Positions 52,969 through 61,780 of a DNA stretch of 64,000 nucleotides are shown here, piece by piece. Numbering within the stretch: the first letter of the stretch is position 1; each line of letters starts with the position of its first letter. The position numbers and the translations under genes are program-made. Below the pieces are notes generated by a model. It was not told the DNA's origin and searched no databases. It saw only the letters and a program-made list of their open reading frames with translations. The stretch is taken from contig CAWUSA010000014.1 in assembly GCA_963925545.1 (NCBI GenBank), forward strand, positions 1 through 64,000, read 5' to 3'. This DNA is from TMED14 sp963925545. Its GTDB lineage: Bacteria; Bacteroidota; Bacteroidia; Flavobacteriales; Schleiferiaceae.

Positions 52969-54273
52969 ATGGAACGAATACAAGAAAAGTTCGCTGATAG
53001 ATTACCAAAAAAGCAAAAGGAAATCAAGGATTTCTTGAAGGCCCACGGAGAGGAAGTGGTTGGTGAAATCAAGGTGCGTCAATTGTACCAAGGTCAACGC
53101 GGCATGCCCGCATTGATTTGCGAGACCTCTAAATTGGATCCTGAAGAGGGCATCCGATTCCGAGGTTACAGCATCCCAGAGTTGCAAGAAAAACTACCTA
53201 CTTACCCGGGTGGTAATGAACCCCTTCCTGAAGGCTTGTTTTCCCTGTTATTGATGGATGAAATGCCAACCGATGATGATGTTCGTCGCGTGAGCAACAA
53301 TTGGGCAAGACGTGCCATCGTCCCCCGCCATGTGTTTGAGGCGATTGATGCCTTGCCATCGTTCTCACACCCCATGACCCAATTCAACGTTGGCATCATG
53401 GCACTGAGAACAGAATCGGTATTTGCTAAGCGCTATGCGGAAGGCATGCCAAAGAGTGAATACTGGGAGGCCACCTATGAGGATGCCATGAACCTGATAG
53501 CTCGTTTACCTCGAATTGCGGCTTACATCTACCGACGTATGTACCATGAAGGTGAGCATATTGAGCCAGATCCTAAGTTAGATTGGGCAGGAAATTTTGC
53601 ACACATGCTTGGATTTGACGACCCTGAATTTCGTGAATTGATGCGTCTGTACATGACCATTCACTCTGATCACGAGGGAGGCAATGTCTCTGCACATGCG
53701 GTCCATCTAGTTGGCTCTGCTTTAGGTGATGCCTACCAGTCATTTTCTGCCGGCATGAATGGCCTTGCAGGTCCACTGCATGGATTAGCCAACCAGGAGG
53801 TGATCAAGTGGACGCTTGAAATGCTGGAAAGCATCGATTCGGACATGCCAACCAAAGAGGACATTGCGACTTACTGTCAAAACACCCTTGACAGTGGCAA
53901 GGTGATTCCTGGTTTTGGCCATGCCGTCTTGCGCAAAACAGACCCCCGCTATATGGCTCAACGTGAATTTGCCATGAAGCACATGCCAGAAGACCCCTTA
54001 TTTAAGGTCATTGCTGCTGTATATGAAGTGGTTCCCGCCATCCTTCAAGCAACAGGCAAAGTGAAGAATCCATGGCCTAATGTGGACGCGCACTCTGGCC
54101 AGCTCTTGATGCACTATGGCTTGACCCAATACGATTTCTACACGGTCTTGTTTGGTGTTTCTCGCTCTCTAGGTACCATGGCGAACTTGATTTGGGATCG
54201 TTCCATGGGTATGGCCATTGAGCGCCCAGGTTCAACCACAACTGACTTGTTGAAAAAGCGATTCAATGCATAG
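52969..54273 (+). CDS. gltA: Citrate synthase, resembling the eukaryotic mitochondrial type
   Basis: Citrate synthase condenses oxaloacetate and acetyl-CoA at the entry of the TCA cycle. The 434-residue protein has the catalytic set His271 (GPLHGLANQEV), His318 (GFGHAVLRKTDPRY) and Asp373 (NPWPNVDAHSG). These segments, together with TSKLDPEEGIRFRGYSIPE and IHSDHEGGNVSAH, read like mitochondrial citrate synthase rather than the hexameric GltA of most Bacteria. Eukaryote-type enzymes are known in some Bacteroidota, but I cannot tell how common this is in close relatives. It follows eno by nine bases and ends at a terminator. Confidence 0.95.
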   Translation: MERIQEKFADRLPKKQKEIKDFLKAHGEEVVGEIKVRQLYQGQRGMPALICETSKLDPEEGIRFRGYSIPELQEKLPTYPGGNEPLPEGLFSLLLMDEMPTDDDVRRVSNNWARRAIVPRHVFEAIDALPSFSHPMTQFNVGIMALRTESVFAKRYAEGMPKSEYWEATYEDAMNLIARLPRIAAYIYRRMYHEGEHIEPDPKLDWAGNFAHMLGFDDPEFRELMRLYMTIHSDHEGGNVSAHAVHLVGSALGDAYQSFSAGMNGLAGPLHGLANQEVIKWTLEMLESIDSDMPTKEDIATYCQNTLDSGKVIPGFGHAVLRKTDPRYMAQREFAMKHMPEDPLFKVIAAVYEVVPAILQATGKVKNPWPNVDAHSGQLLMHYGLTQYDFYTVLFGVSRSLGTMANLIWDRSMGMAIERPGSTTTDLLKKRFNA

Positions 54274-54289
54274 TTGAGTCTACCGAATC

Positions 54290-54317
54290 AAAGGGTTGCG
54301 TGAGCAACCCTTTTTTT
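54290..54317 (+). terminator. Rho-independent terminator after citrate synthase
   Basis: AAAGGGTTGC-GTGA-GCAACCCTTT forms a ten-pair stem followed by T residues. It closes the carA-eno-gltA transcript. Confidence 0.92.
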
Positions 54318-54352
54318 ATGCCTTAGTGCCTGATTCCTAGGCGCTAAATGAG

Positions 54353-54360
54353 TATCTTTG
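54353..54360 (+). promoter_or_regulatory. Promoter -7 box (TATCTTTG) for rpsA
   Basis: TATCTTTGCGCT is an exact TAnnTTTG box with the GCGC extension seen at other promoters here. It leaves a leader of about 100 bases before the rpsA ATG, long enough for the autoregulation known for S1 in other bacteria, though I see no specific structure. Confidence 0.6.
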
Positions 54361-54463
54361 CGCTCCCATTGGAAGCGTATTCGCAGGCTATTTCAAGGGA
54401 TCATAATAACAACCTTCAGTGATGAGCTGCCTGCAGTGTCATTGAATACAAAACCCCAAGCTC

Positions 54464-56698
54464 ATGTCTAAAGAGCAAGAAGTTAACCAAGAGGTTGACA
54501 ACAAGGACGTTAAAGCCACTGAATCAGCGGCAAAGTCCACCACCAAAACCACAAAGGAAGCCAAGTCAGAGGATAAGCCCGCTGCTAAAAAGGCTCCTGC
54601 TAAAAAGGCCCCTGCTAAAAAGACAGCTGTAAAAAAAGCACCTGCAAAGAAAGCAGCACCAAAAAAATCAGAGCCAAAGGCAAAATCAGCACCTGTTGTT
54701 GAAGAAGCTTCAACTGTCGTTGAAGAAGCTCTAACTGTCGTTGAAGAAGCTCCAACTGTCGTTGAAGAGGCAGCGCCTGTTGCTGAAGAAGCTCCAACTG
54801 TCGTTGAAGAGGCAGCGCCTGTTGCTGAAGAAGCTCCAGCTGTTGTTGAAGAAGCAACAAGCGATACAGTCAAGACAGTTTCAGCCATTGACGATAGCGG
54901 TGATAACTCTGATGAAGCCGTTGAGCAAGTCATCGTTGTTGAAGCGCCATTTGATTGGGCAGCTCATGAGTCAGGCGAGACAACAAAATCTATTGACCAC
55001 GAGTCCATGGAGAAAATGTACGCTGATACATTGATGGAAACTCTTGAGCATCAGATGATTGAAGGTCTTGTTATGAAAATGACAGATCGCGATGTCATCG
55101 TTGACATCGGTTCAAAAAGTGAGGGCATTATTTCCCGTAACGAGTTCCGCTACAATCCTGATTTGAAAGTTGGTGACAAGGTGGAAGTGTACATTGACAA
55201 ACAAGAAGATAAGTTAGGCCAATTGGTTCTTTCTCATCGCAAGGCTCGCTCCATCAAAGCATGGGACCGTGTGAATGAAGCATTTACTGCAGAAGAGATT
55301 GTTAAGGGCTTGGTTAAGTGCCGCACCAAAGGTGGCATGATTGTCGACATCTTTGGTCTGGAGGCATTCTTACCTGGTTCACAAATTGATGTGAAGGCCA
55401 TTCGTGATTACGATGTCTATGTAGGCAAGGCTATGGAGTTCAAGATTGTGAAAATTAATCACGAATTCAAGAATGTTGTCGTGTCTCACAAGGCCCTCAT
55501 TGAGGCTGACCTTGAAGACCAGAAGCGTGAAATCATTGGCCAATTGGAAAAAGGTCAAGTTCTCGAAGGCATTGTTAAGAACATCACCAGCTACGGTGTG
55601 TTTGTTGATCTAGGTGGCGTGGACGGTTTGGTTCACATCACTGATCTGTCTTGGAGCCGTGTAGGTCACCCATCAGAAATTGTTGAGTTGGACGCAAAAA
55701 TCACTGTAGTTATTCTTGACTTTGATGAAGCTAAGACGCGTATACAGCTTGGCGTGAAGCAGTTATCTGCTCACCCATGGGACGCTTTGAGTGCTGAAAT
55801 GAAGGAAGGCGATAAGATCAAGGGCAAGGTGATTGTTCTTGCTGATTACGGTGCATTCGTTGAAGTAGCACCTGGTGTTGAAGGCTTGGTTCACGTAAGT
55901 GAGATGAGCTGGGGTTCACATTTGCGCTCAGCGCAAGACTTCTTCAAGGTTGGTGACATGATTGACGCTGTCATTCTTGGAATCGATCGTGAGGACCGCA
56001 AAATGTCACTGGGTGTTAAGCAATTGACGCCAGATCCATGGAGCCTTATTGTTGAGAAGTTCCCAACGGGTTCTTTGCACAAAGGCAAGGTTCGCAACTT
56101 CACCAACTTTGGCGTCTTCCTTGAATTGGAAGAGGGCATTGATGGTTTGGTTCACATTTCTGATTTGTCATGGACCAAGAAGATCAAGCACCCATCTGAG
56201 TTCACCACTGTTGGTGCAGAGATTGAGATCAAGGTCTTGGACATTGACTTGGAAAACCGTCGCTTAAGCCTAGGCCACAAGCAAGCTCAGGTTAATCCAT
56301 GGGACAACTACGAAAATGAATTCCCTGCAGGAAGTATCCATGAAGGCATGGTGTCAGAAGCAGTGGAGAAAGGTTACGTTGTGATTTTCGAAGAGGCAGG
56401 CCTTGAGGCTTATTGCCCACCACGTCATGCAAGCAAAGAAGTCGGTGGCAACATTGTTGTTGGTGAAAAGCTTGCATTCCGCATCATTGAAGTGAACCGC
56501 GACGCCCGCCGGGTTGTTGTGTCTCACACGCAAACTCACACAGAGATGAAGGTTGAGGCGGGTGAAGGCAGTTCTGGTAACAAGTCTGCTGGTAAAGGCC
56601 GTTCGACCAAGCAGGTAAACCAAGCAATTGAGAAAACCACCTTGGGTGATCTTGGCACTTTGGCGAAACTCAAGGAAGAAATGGACAATAAGGGCTAA
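54464..56698 (+). CDS. rpsA: 30S ribosomal protein S1 with long N-terminal extension
   Basis: S1 binds mRNA and helps load it on the 30S subunit. Six S1 (OB-fold) domains are visible from about residue 197 onward. Four of them carry typical G-V/A-F-V/L and GLVHI/V motifs, and the first and last are more divergent. Before them lies an extension of about 195 residues. Residues 39-74 are a Lys/Ala/Pro tract (AKKAPAKKAPAKK) like histone H1 tails, and 78-131 are an acidic tract of VVEEA repeats. The extension is therefore basic then acidic and probably disordered. At 744 residues the protein is clearly longer than most S1 proteins. It has its own promoter and terminator. Confidence 0.95.
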   Translation: MSKEQEVNQEVDNKDVKATESAAKSTTKTTKEAKSEDKPAAKKAPAKKAPAKKTAVKKAPAKKAAPKKSEPKAKSAPVVEEASTVVEEALTVVEEAPTVVEEAAPVAEEAPTVVEEAAPVAEEAPAVVEEATSDTVKTVSAIDDSGDNSDEAVEQVIVVEAPFDWAAHESGETTKSIDHESMEKMYADTLMETLEHQMIEGLVMKMTDRDVIVDIGSKSEGIISRNEFRYNPDLKVGDKVEVYIDKQEDKLGQLVLSHRKARSIKAWDRVNEAFTAEEIVKGLVKCRTKGGMIVDIFGLEAFLPGSQIDVKAIRDYDVYVGKAMEFKIVKINHEFKNVVVSHKALIEADLEDQKREIIGQLEKGQVLEGIVKNITSYGVFVDLGGVDGLVHITDLSWSRVGHPSEIVELDAKITVVILDFDEAKTRIQLGVKQLSAHPWDALSAEMKEGDKIKGKVIVLADYGAFVEVAPGVEGLVHVSEMSWGSHLRSAQDFFKVGDMIDAVILGIDREDRKMSLGVKQLTPDPWSLIVEKFPTGSLHKGKVRNFTNFGVFLELEEGIDGLVHISDLSWTKKIKHPSEFTTVGAEIEIKVLDIDLENRRLSLGHKQAQVNPWDNYENEFPAGSIHEGMVSEAVEKGYVVIFEEAGLEAYCPPRHASKEVGGNIVVGEKLAFRIIEVNRDARRVVVSHTQTHTEMKVEAGEGSSGNKSAGKGRSTKQVNQAIEKTTLGDLGTLAKLKEEMDNKG
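54694..54859 (+). repeat. In-frame tandem repeats within rpsA
   Basis: Imperfect units of 21 bases (roughly ACTGTCGTTGAAGAAGCTCC plus one base, encoding TVVEEAP) and a 42-base double unit (adding AAPVAEEAP) repeat in tandem. All keep the reading frame. Two copies of the 42-base unit are nearly identical, which suggests recent expansion by slippage or unequal recombination. Confidence 0.85.
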
Positions 56699-56723
56699 GC
56701 TTCGGATTCTTTCAGATATCTTT

Positions 56724-56752
56724 AAGGCCGTCCCTTTGGGGCGGCCTTTTTA
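56724..56752 (+). terminator. Rho-independent terminator after rpsA
   Basis: AAGGCCGTCCC-TTT-GGGGCGGCCTT is an 11-pair hairpin (one G-T pair) followed by T residues, immediately upstream of the NIF3-family gene. Confidence 0.92.
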
Positions 56753-56763
56753 TTTTCAACTGT

Positions 56764-57858
56764 ATGCGACTCAAACAACTCATCAAGACCCTGGAACAAT
56801 GGGCGCCATTAAGTCTGCAGGCGGACTATGACAACAGCGGACTGGCTGTTGGCAATCCTGAGATGGAGCTATCCGGAGCTGTGGTGGCCGTGGATGTGAC
56901 AGAGTCGGTGATAGGTCAAGCCATTGAATCGGGAGCCAATCTGGTGCTGACACATCATCCCATTGTATTCAAGCCCCTGCGTAACCTTTCTGGCGGTGAT
57001 TTGGTTCAACGCTGCCTCAGGAAGGCAATCAAGCATGACATCGCCTTGTATTCCTTGCATACCAATCTGGACAGTATCCCTGGCGGCGTAAGCCATGAGA
57101 TGGCAGCAAGGATGCAGGTCACTGACCTTCAGATTTTGCAAAAAAGGTCTGGGGAGCTTTTCCAGCTATCAGTCATGGTGCCAAACGCCTCCATGAGCAA
57201 GGTCATGGAGGCCTTGTTTGCCGCTGGTGCAGGGCGCATTGGTCATTACCAAGATTGTGCCTTTGTTACCGACGGAGAGGGTTGTTTCATGCCAACTCAA
57301 GGTGCAAACCCCCATGTAGGTGAGGTGGGCAAACGGCATGTAGACAAAGAGCAAAAGTTAGAGGTTATGGTGTCAGCAGGTGACCGTTCTAGGGTCATGG
57401 CAGCCATGAAGGATGCACACCCCTTTGAGACCATTTCACACCAATGGCTGGCTTTGGATCAGCCGCATCCAGAGGTTGGTTATGGTGTGATAGGGACCTT
57501 ATCTGAGTCAATGACTCCTGAGGCCTTCATCAACCACGTCAAACAGTGTTTTGGGCTGAAGTTCATTCGACACAGCGCATTTGCAACGGATCGAATTCAG
57601 ACGGTAGCCATGTGTGGGGGCTCAGGATCTGATTTATTACCCCTTGCTATCCAGGCAAAGGCAGATGTTTATATCACGGGAGATGTAAGCTATCACAGGT
57701 TTTTTGAGCCTGATGGCAGCATCTGCATGATGGATATTGGGCACTGGGAAAGCGAACAATACACAAAGGACTTAATCATGCGAAAAGTTCAAGCGGAATT
57801 CCCTAATTTTGCAGTCCTTCAATCGGATCAACCGACCAACCCCGTCTTAATTTCTTGA
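56764..57858 (+). CDS. NIF3-family dinuclear metal-centre protein
   Basis: The 364-residue protein belongs to the widely conserved NIF3/YqfO family. The N-terminal half has LTHHPIVFKPLR and ALYSLHTNLDS, with His and Asp ligands for a two-metal site. A YqfO-like insert occupies about residues 130-240, and the C-terminal half has ADVYITGDVSYHRFFE and MDIGHWESE. The biochemical role is still unclear; hydrolase or GTP cyclohydrolase-like activities have been proposed. In Bacteroidota it is usually followed by a DUF164 gene, as here one base later. Confidence 0.92.
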   Translation: MRLKQLIKTLEQWAPLSLQADYDNSGLAVGNPEMELSGAVVAVDVTESVIGQAIESGANLVLTHHPIVFKPLRNLSGGDLVQRCLRKAIKHDIALYSLHTNLDSIPGGVSHEMAARMQVTDLQILQKRSGELFQLSVMVPNASMSKVMEALFAAGAGRIGHYQDCAFVTDGEGCFMPTQGANPHVGEVGKRHVDKEQKLEVMVSAGDRSRVMAAMKDAHPFETISHQWLALDQPHPEVGYGVIGTLSESMTPEAFINHVKQCFGLKFIRHSAFATDRIQTVAMCGGSGSDLLPLAIQAKADVYITGDVSYHRFFEPDGSICMMDIGHWESEQYTKDLIMRKVQAEFPNFAVLQSDQPTNPVLIS

Positions 57859-57859
57859 C

Positions 57860-58642
57860 ATGGCAAAAAAGACCCTAACCACGATGAGCGTGGAAGACAA
57901 GCTGAAAGCATTGTACGATTTGCAAATTGTAGATCGTCGCATCGATGAAATCCGCAACCTACGAGGTGAGCTCCCTCTTGAAGTGAAAGATTTAGAGGAT
58001 GAGATCGCTGGACTGTCCAACCGTGTTGAGAAAATCACTGAGGACATCAAGGTATCCAAGCAGGAGATCAAAGGCCACAAGCTATTGATCACTACTTGTG
58101 AAGAGAAAATGACCAAGTACACTGATCAGCAGAAAAATGTTCGCAACAACCGAGAGTTTGATGCCATTGCAAAGGAAGTTGAGTACCAGGAGCTGGAGAT
58201 TGAATTGGCGCAGAAACACATCGGTGAGTTTGAAGAGAACGTGACAGCAAAATCATTGATCCTTGAGGCAGCTGAAGAGAAGATGACTGAGCGAAAAAGC
58301 CACTTGGAATTCAAACAAGGTGAGCTTGAGAGCATCATCAAGGAAACTGAGAAGGAAGAAAAAGATTTGATGGAAAAGACCGATGCTTTGGGTCTTGCTA
58401 TTGGCGATGAGCGATTGCTTAAGCGCTACAATCAGATTCGCAACAAGGTATTGAACCGACTTGCCGTTGTTAGCATCGCACGTGATGCCTCAACCGGTTC
58501 GTTCTTCACCATTCCCCCCCAGCGTCAGTTGGAAATCGCTTTACGCAAGAAAATCATGTTTGATGAGCATTCAGGACGCATCCTCGTCGATGCAGAGTTG
58601 GCTCAAGAGCGTGAAGAGGCCATGGCTTCTTCCATTGCCTAA
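57860..58642 (+). CDS. DUF164 coiled-coil protein that has lost its zinc-ribbon cysteines
   Basis: The 260-residue protein has a long coiled coil (about 10-175) and a C-terminal domain of the C4 zinc-ribbon type (zf-RING_7/DUF164). The fold signature is kept (FFTIPPQRQLEI, GRILVD), but the four ligands are replaced. The expected CxxC pairs are Ser211/Ser214 and Asp235/Ser238. So the ribbon almost certainly cannot bind zinc in the family manner. The family is linked to nucleic acid binding but its role is unknown. It directly follows the NIF3-family gene and probably works with it. Confidence 0.9.
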   Translation: MAKKTLTTMSVEDKLKALYDLQIVDRRIDEIRNLRGELPLEVKDLEDEIAGLSNRVEKITEDIKVSKQEIKGHKLLITTCEEKMTKYTDQQKNVRNNREFDAIAKEVEYQELEIELAQKHIGEFEENVTAKSLILEAAEEKMTERKSHLEFKQGELESIIKETEKEEKDLMEKTDALGLAIGDERLLKRYNQIRNKVLNRLAVVSIARDASTGSFFTIPPQRQLEIALRKKIMFDEHSGRILVDAELAQEREEAMASSIA

Positions 58643-58666
58643 CGGTCCAACCGTTTTAACCCATTG

Positions 58667-58694
58667 AATGCAACCTTCGGGTTGCATTTTTTTT
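58667..58694 (+). terminator. Terminator between DUF164 gene and methyltransferase gene
   Basis: ATGCAACC-TTCG-GGTTGCAT with a T run on the plus strand is a compact hairpin with a stable tetraloop. It ends the NIF3-DUF164 transcript. The convergent methyltransferase gene stops a few bases away. Confidence 0.92.
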
Positions 58695-58699
58695 ATGGC

Positions 58700-59467
58700 T
58701 TAGTTGCTTTTTCTGCAAATCATCAATGGCTCTCCAGCAGGCATGCGGTAACGTAGCATCAAGTCGGGGTCAATGTGATCTGATAGCTGAAAGACTTCCA
58801 CGTCAAAACCAGCTTCACGCAAACGGTCAGCGTAGTCCTTGCCGTAGACGCGGACATGGTCGTATTGACCAAACCTGCGTTCCCTTTCCCTGGGGTCGGT
58901 AACGCTTGGGTCCTCATCAGTTAGGGCCTGTTGAGGAAGGTAGGGCACCTGAAAGATGCCCCATCCGCCGGGCTTCATGACTCGGTAAAGCTCTCGCAGG
59001 CATTGCTTGTCATCGGTGACATGTTCAAGCACGTGGTTGCAGAATATTACATCGAAGCGATCGGCTTCCAAAGGGATGTCATGCAAGTCAAAGTGCCTAT
59101 CTGCCAGGGGAGATTCGATGTCACCGGTGAGGACATCGAGGTTGCTTTGTTGCTTGAATCGCTGGTGAAAGCATTGCTCTGGGGCGATGTGTAACATGGC
59201 CAGTTTGCTTGCCGTGAAGAAGTCACTGAAATCCCTGAGGTACAACCACATCAAGCGGTGACGCTCAAGGGAGTGACTGCCAGGAGCCAGGGCATTGTCG
59301 CGGATAGCGCCGCCATAGCCATAGGGTAGGAACTTCCGGTAAGACTTGCCATCAATGGGGTCTTCAAAACGGTCGCCAGCAAACAGCACTGGGCCCATCC
59401 AACGCATGATGGCACTCATGCGGATCAACCAAGGTCTAGGTATCCAGCGAAGGGCGAATTTAATCAT
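58700..59467 (-). CDS. Class I SAM-dependent methyltransferase (Methyltransf_11 type)
   Basis: The 255-residue protein has a Rossmann-type methyltransferase domain in its middle. LHIAPEQ is the region of motif I, and DVIFCNHVLEHVTDD and LYRVMKPGGWGIFQVP are motifs II and III. The N-terminal 90 residues contain Cys/Arg-rich helices with no assigned role. The substrate cannot be told. Its ATG overlaps the stop of map by four bases, so it is translated in the same run. Confidence 0.85.
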   Translation of the reverse strand: MIKFALRWIPRPWLIRMSAIMRWMGPVLFAGDRFEDPIDGKSYRKFLPYGYGGAIRDNALAPGSHSLERHRLMWLYLRDFSDFFTASKLAMLHIAPEQCFHQRFKQQSNLDVLTGDIESPLADRHFDLHDIPLEADRFDVIFCNHVLEHVTDDKQCLRELYRVMKPGGWGIFQVPYLPQQALTDEDPSVTDPRERERRFGQYDHVRVYGKDYADRLREAGFDVEVFQLSDHIDPDLMLRYRMPAGEPLMICRKSN

Positions 59468-60261
59468 GTGAAAAGGGGGTCTTCCTTGGGTAGTCCAAGG
59501 GCATCATAGATGTAGTCAAAGGTTGACAGCATCACGGGGCGACCCTCAACAAGGGCCACGTCATGTTCGAAGTGGGCAGATCGCTGCTTGTCTGCAGTGA
59601 TGATGCTCCATCCATCCTTGAGCTGCCTCACGCGATGGGTACCCATATTGATCATGGGCTCAATGGCGAGAACCATGCCGTCTTGCAGTAGTTTACCTGA
59701 GCCACGCTTGCCATAGTTTGGTACTTGTGGGTCTTCGTGCAATTTGCGACCCAGCCCATGACCGACCAATTCACGAACCACACCATAGCCTTCATCTTCA
59801 CAATGTTTTTGAATGACGTAGCCTATGTCACCCACGCGATTGCCCTTTCGCATCGCATCAATGCCTACGTATAGCGAGGCTTTGGTAACGTCCAGCAAGC
59901 GCTGACTTTCCGCATCAATCTCGCCAACAGGAAAGGTGTAGGCATGATCCCCGTAGAAATCATTCATGAGCACACCACAATCAATGGATATGATTTCACC
60001 TTCTTGCAAGGGTACATCCGTTGGAATGCCATGCACGACTTGCTCATTCAAAGACATGCAAAGGCTGTTGGGGAAGCCATACATTCCAAGGAATCCAGGC
60101 ACCCCGCCATGGTCTCGAATGAAGGCCTCAGCCAATGTGTCAAGGTGCAGGGTTGTCACACCCGGCGCAATTTCACCAGCAAGCATGCCAAGGGTTTTTG
60201 AGACCAGCTGTGCAGATTCTCGCATCAATGCGATCTCATCGGTGTTTTTCAGGATAACCAT
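59464..60261 (-). CDS. map: Methionine aminopeptidase, type I
   Basis: Map removes the N-terminal methionine from new proteins. The 265-residue protein has the five metal ligands in their usual motifs: SIDCGV and FYGDHAYTF (Asp), VGHGLGRKLHEDPQVPN (His), AIEPM (Glu) and HFEHDVALVEG (Glu). Length is slightly above the E. coli enzyme. In many bacteria it is beside secY; here it follows gpmI after one base. Confidence 0.96.
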   Translation of the reverse strand: MVILKNTDEIALMRESAQLVSKTLGMLAGEIAPGVTTLHLDTLAEAFIRDHGGVPGFLGMYGFPNSLCMSLNEQVVHGIPTDVPLQEGEIISIDCGVLMNDFYGDHAYTFPVGEIDAESQRLLDVTKASLYVGIDAMRKGNRVGDIGYVIQKHCEDEGYGVVRELVGHGLGRKLHEDPQVPNYGKRGSGKLLQDGMVLAIEPMINMGTHRVRQLKDGWSIITADKQRSAHFEHDVALVEGRPVMLSTFDYIYDALGLPKEDPLFT

Positions 60262-60262
60262 G

Positions 60263-61780
60263 TCAAAAATGCTGGATCAATGATTGACCTGTCATCCGCT
60301 CAGGTTGAGTCATGCCCATCCATTCAAGGATGGTTGGAACGACATCAGACAGAGCGCCATCACCCATATTGATGGATGAACTATCCAGGGCGCTGACAAG
60401 ATGGAAGGGGACAGGCTGCGTGCTGTGTGCGGTATTAGGGCTGCCATCGGGATTGATCATGCAATCGCAATTGCCATGATCAGCCAGAATGAAGAAGGTG
60501 TAGCCGTTGCTTAAACCAGCTTGAACAACAGCTTCTGTGCACGCATCCACGGTCTCAACGGCCTGCACGGCAGCATCCATATTCCCCGTGTGACCCACCA
60601 TGTCAGGGTTGGCGAAATTCAGGCAAATAAATTCAGGGCCATCGTCGGTCAAAAGGGGGATGATGGCATCTCGAATCTCGTAGGCAGACATTTCAGGCTT
60701 CAAGTCATAGGTGGCCACCTTGGGTGAAGGAATAAGGATGCGCTGCTCACCTTCAAACGCAGCCTCATGGCCCCCATTGAAAAAATAGGTGACATGCGGG
60801 TATTTCTCTGTTTCCGCAATGCGGATTTGCCTCAGCCCAGCATCAGCAAGAACTTGGCCCATGCAGTCTTGAACCTTGTCCTTGTCAAAAAGGACCGTCA
60901 GCCCTTCAAAACTGTCGTTATAACGGGTCATGGTGTAAAAATCCAAATCCAATGGCTTGAGTTCAGCTTCAGCAGACTGGGAAAGGACCTTGGTCAGTTG
61001 ACGGGCTCTGTCTGAGCGGAAATTGACAAAAAGGAGTGCATCACCAGGTTGAATCATGCCTTGAGGGTTGAGCACCATGGGCTCAATGAATTCATCGCTT
61101 TGACCCTTCGCATAGGCTTCGCGAAGCGCTGAGGACGCAGAGGTTGTCTGACTGACTACATCACCCTTGCCATGGATCATGGCGTCGTAGGCTTTACCTA
61201 TGCGCTCCCACCGGTTATCTCTATCCATGGCGTGGTAGCGCCCCATCACCGTGGCAAGCTGACCAACGTATTGGTCCATGTGTGACTGAAGGTCTGCAAG
61301 GAAACCAGCCCCTGAATGCGGATCACAATCACGACCATCCATGAAGGCATGCACCTGGACGTCTGTCAAACCTTCCTGGCTGCAATGACTGAGGATTCCT
61401 TTGAAGTGATCGATGTGGCTGTGAACGCCGCCATCACTGACCAGACCAATCAAGTGCAATCGCCTGCCTTGCTTGACAGAGGTGATGAGTTGCTGCATGG
61501 CAGGTAGGCTTTTCAAGCCACCCTCATCCACGAGGAGGCTGATTCGGGCCAAATCTTGCTGGATCACTCGACCAGCACCTAGGTTCATGTGGCCCACTTC
61601 AGAGTTGCCCATTTGTCCATCAGGTAGACCGACATGGACGCCAGAGGCTTCCAGCTGACTGCTGGGGAAAGCCCCCACAAGGCTATCCATGAAGGGGGTT
61701 TCAGCCCGTTCAATGGCAGAAACTGAAGGGTTCTTTGCTAGACCCCATCCATCCAAAATGATCAATGCCGATTTATTCAC
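60263..61780 (-). CDS. gpmI: 2,3-bisphosphoglycerate-independent phosphoglycerate mutase
   Basis: GpmI interconverts 3- and 2-phosphoglycerate, just before enolase in glycolysis. The 505-residue, manganese-dependent enzyme has Asp10 (ILDGWG), the phosphoserine nucleophile Ser60 (QMGNSEVGHMNLGAGR), the inserted transferase domain (about 80-310, with HAFMDGRDCDPHSGAG) and the C-terminal metal ligands in ILADHGNCD and NTAHSTQPVP. Complete. It overlaps pepE by eight bases. Confidence 0.97.
   Translation of the reverse strand: MNKSALIILDGWGLAKNPSVSAIERAETPFMDSLVGAFPSSQLEASGVHVGLPDGQMGNSEVGHMNLGAGRVIQQDLARISLLVDEGGLKSLPAMQQLITSVKQGRRLHLIGLVSDGGVHSHIDHFKGILSHCSQEGLTDVQVHAFMDGRDCDPHSGAGFLADLQSHMDQYVGQLATVMGRYHAMDRDNRWERIGKAYDAMIHGKGDVVSQTTSASSALREAYAKGQSDEFIEPMVLNPQGMIQPGDALLFVNFRSDRARQLTKVLSQSAEAELKPLDLDFYTMTRYNDSFEGLTVLFDKDKVQDCMGQVLADAGLRQIRIAETEKYPHVTYFFNGGHEAAFEGEQRILIPSPKVATYDLKPEMSAYEIRDAIIPLLTDDGPEFICLNFANPDMVGHTGNMDAAVQAVETVDACTEAVVQAGLSNGYTFFILADHGNCDCMINPDGSPNTAHSTQPVPFHLVSALDSSSINMGDGALSDVVPTILEWMGMTQPERMTGQSLIQHF

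Noticed and set aside
54694..54859. Tandem repeats as a CRISPR array or regulatory repeat
   Set aside because: The units are contiguous, in frame, without spacers, and encode an acidic protein tract within rpsA.
54439..54933. Long minus-strand reading frames rich in Ser/Thr/Ala or Gln/Leu opposite rpsA
   Set aside because: They are antisense translations of the Lys/Ala and VVEEA repeat codons of rpsA. They have no promoter or family match and conflict with a clear ribosomal gene.
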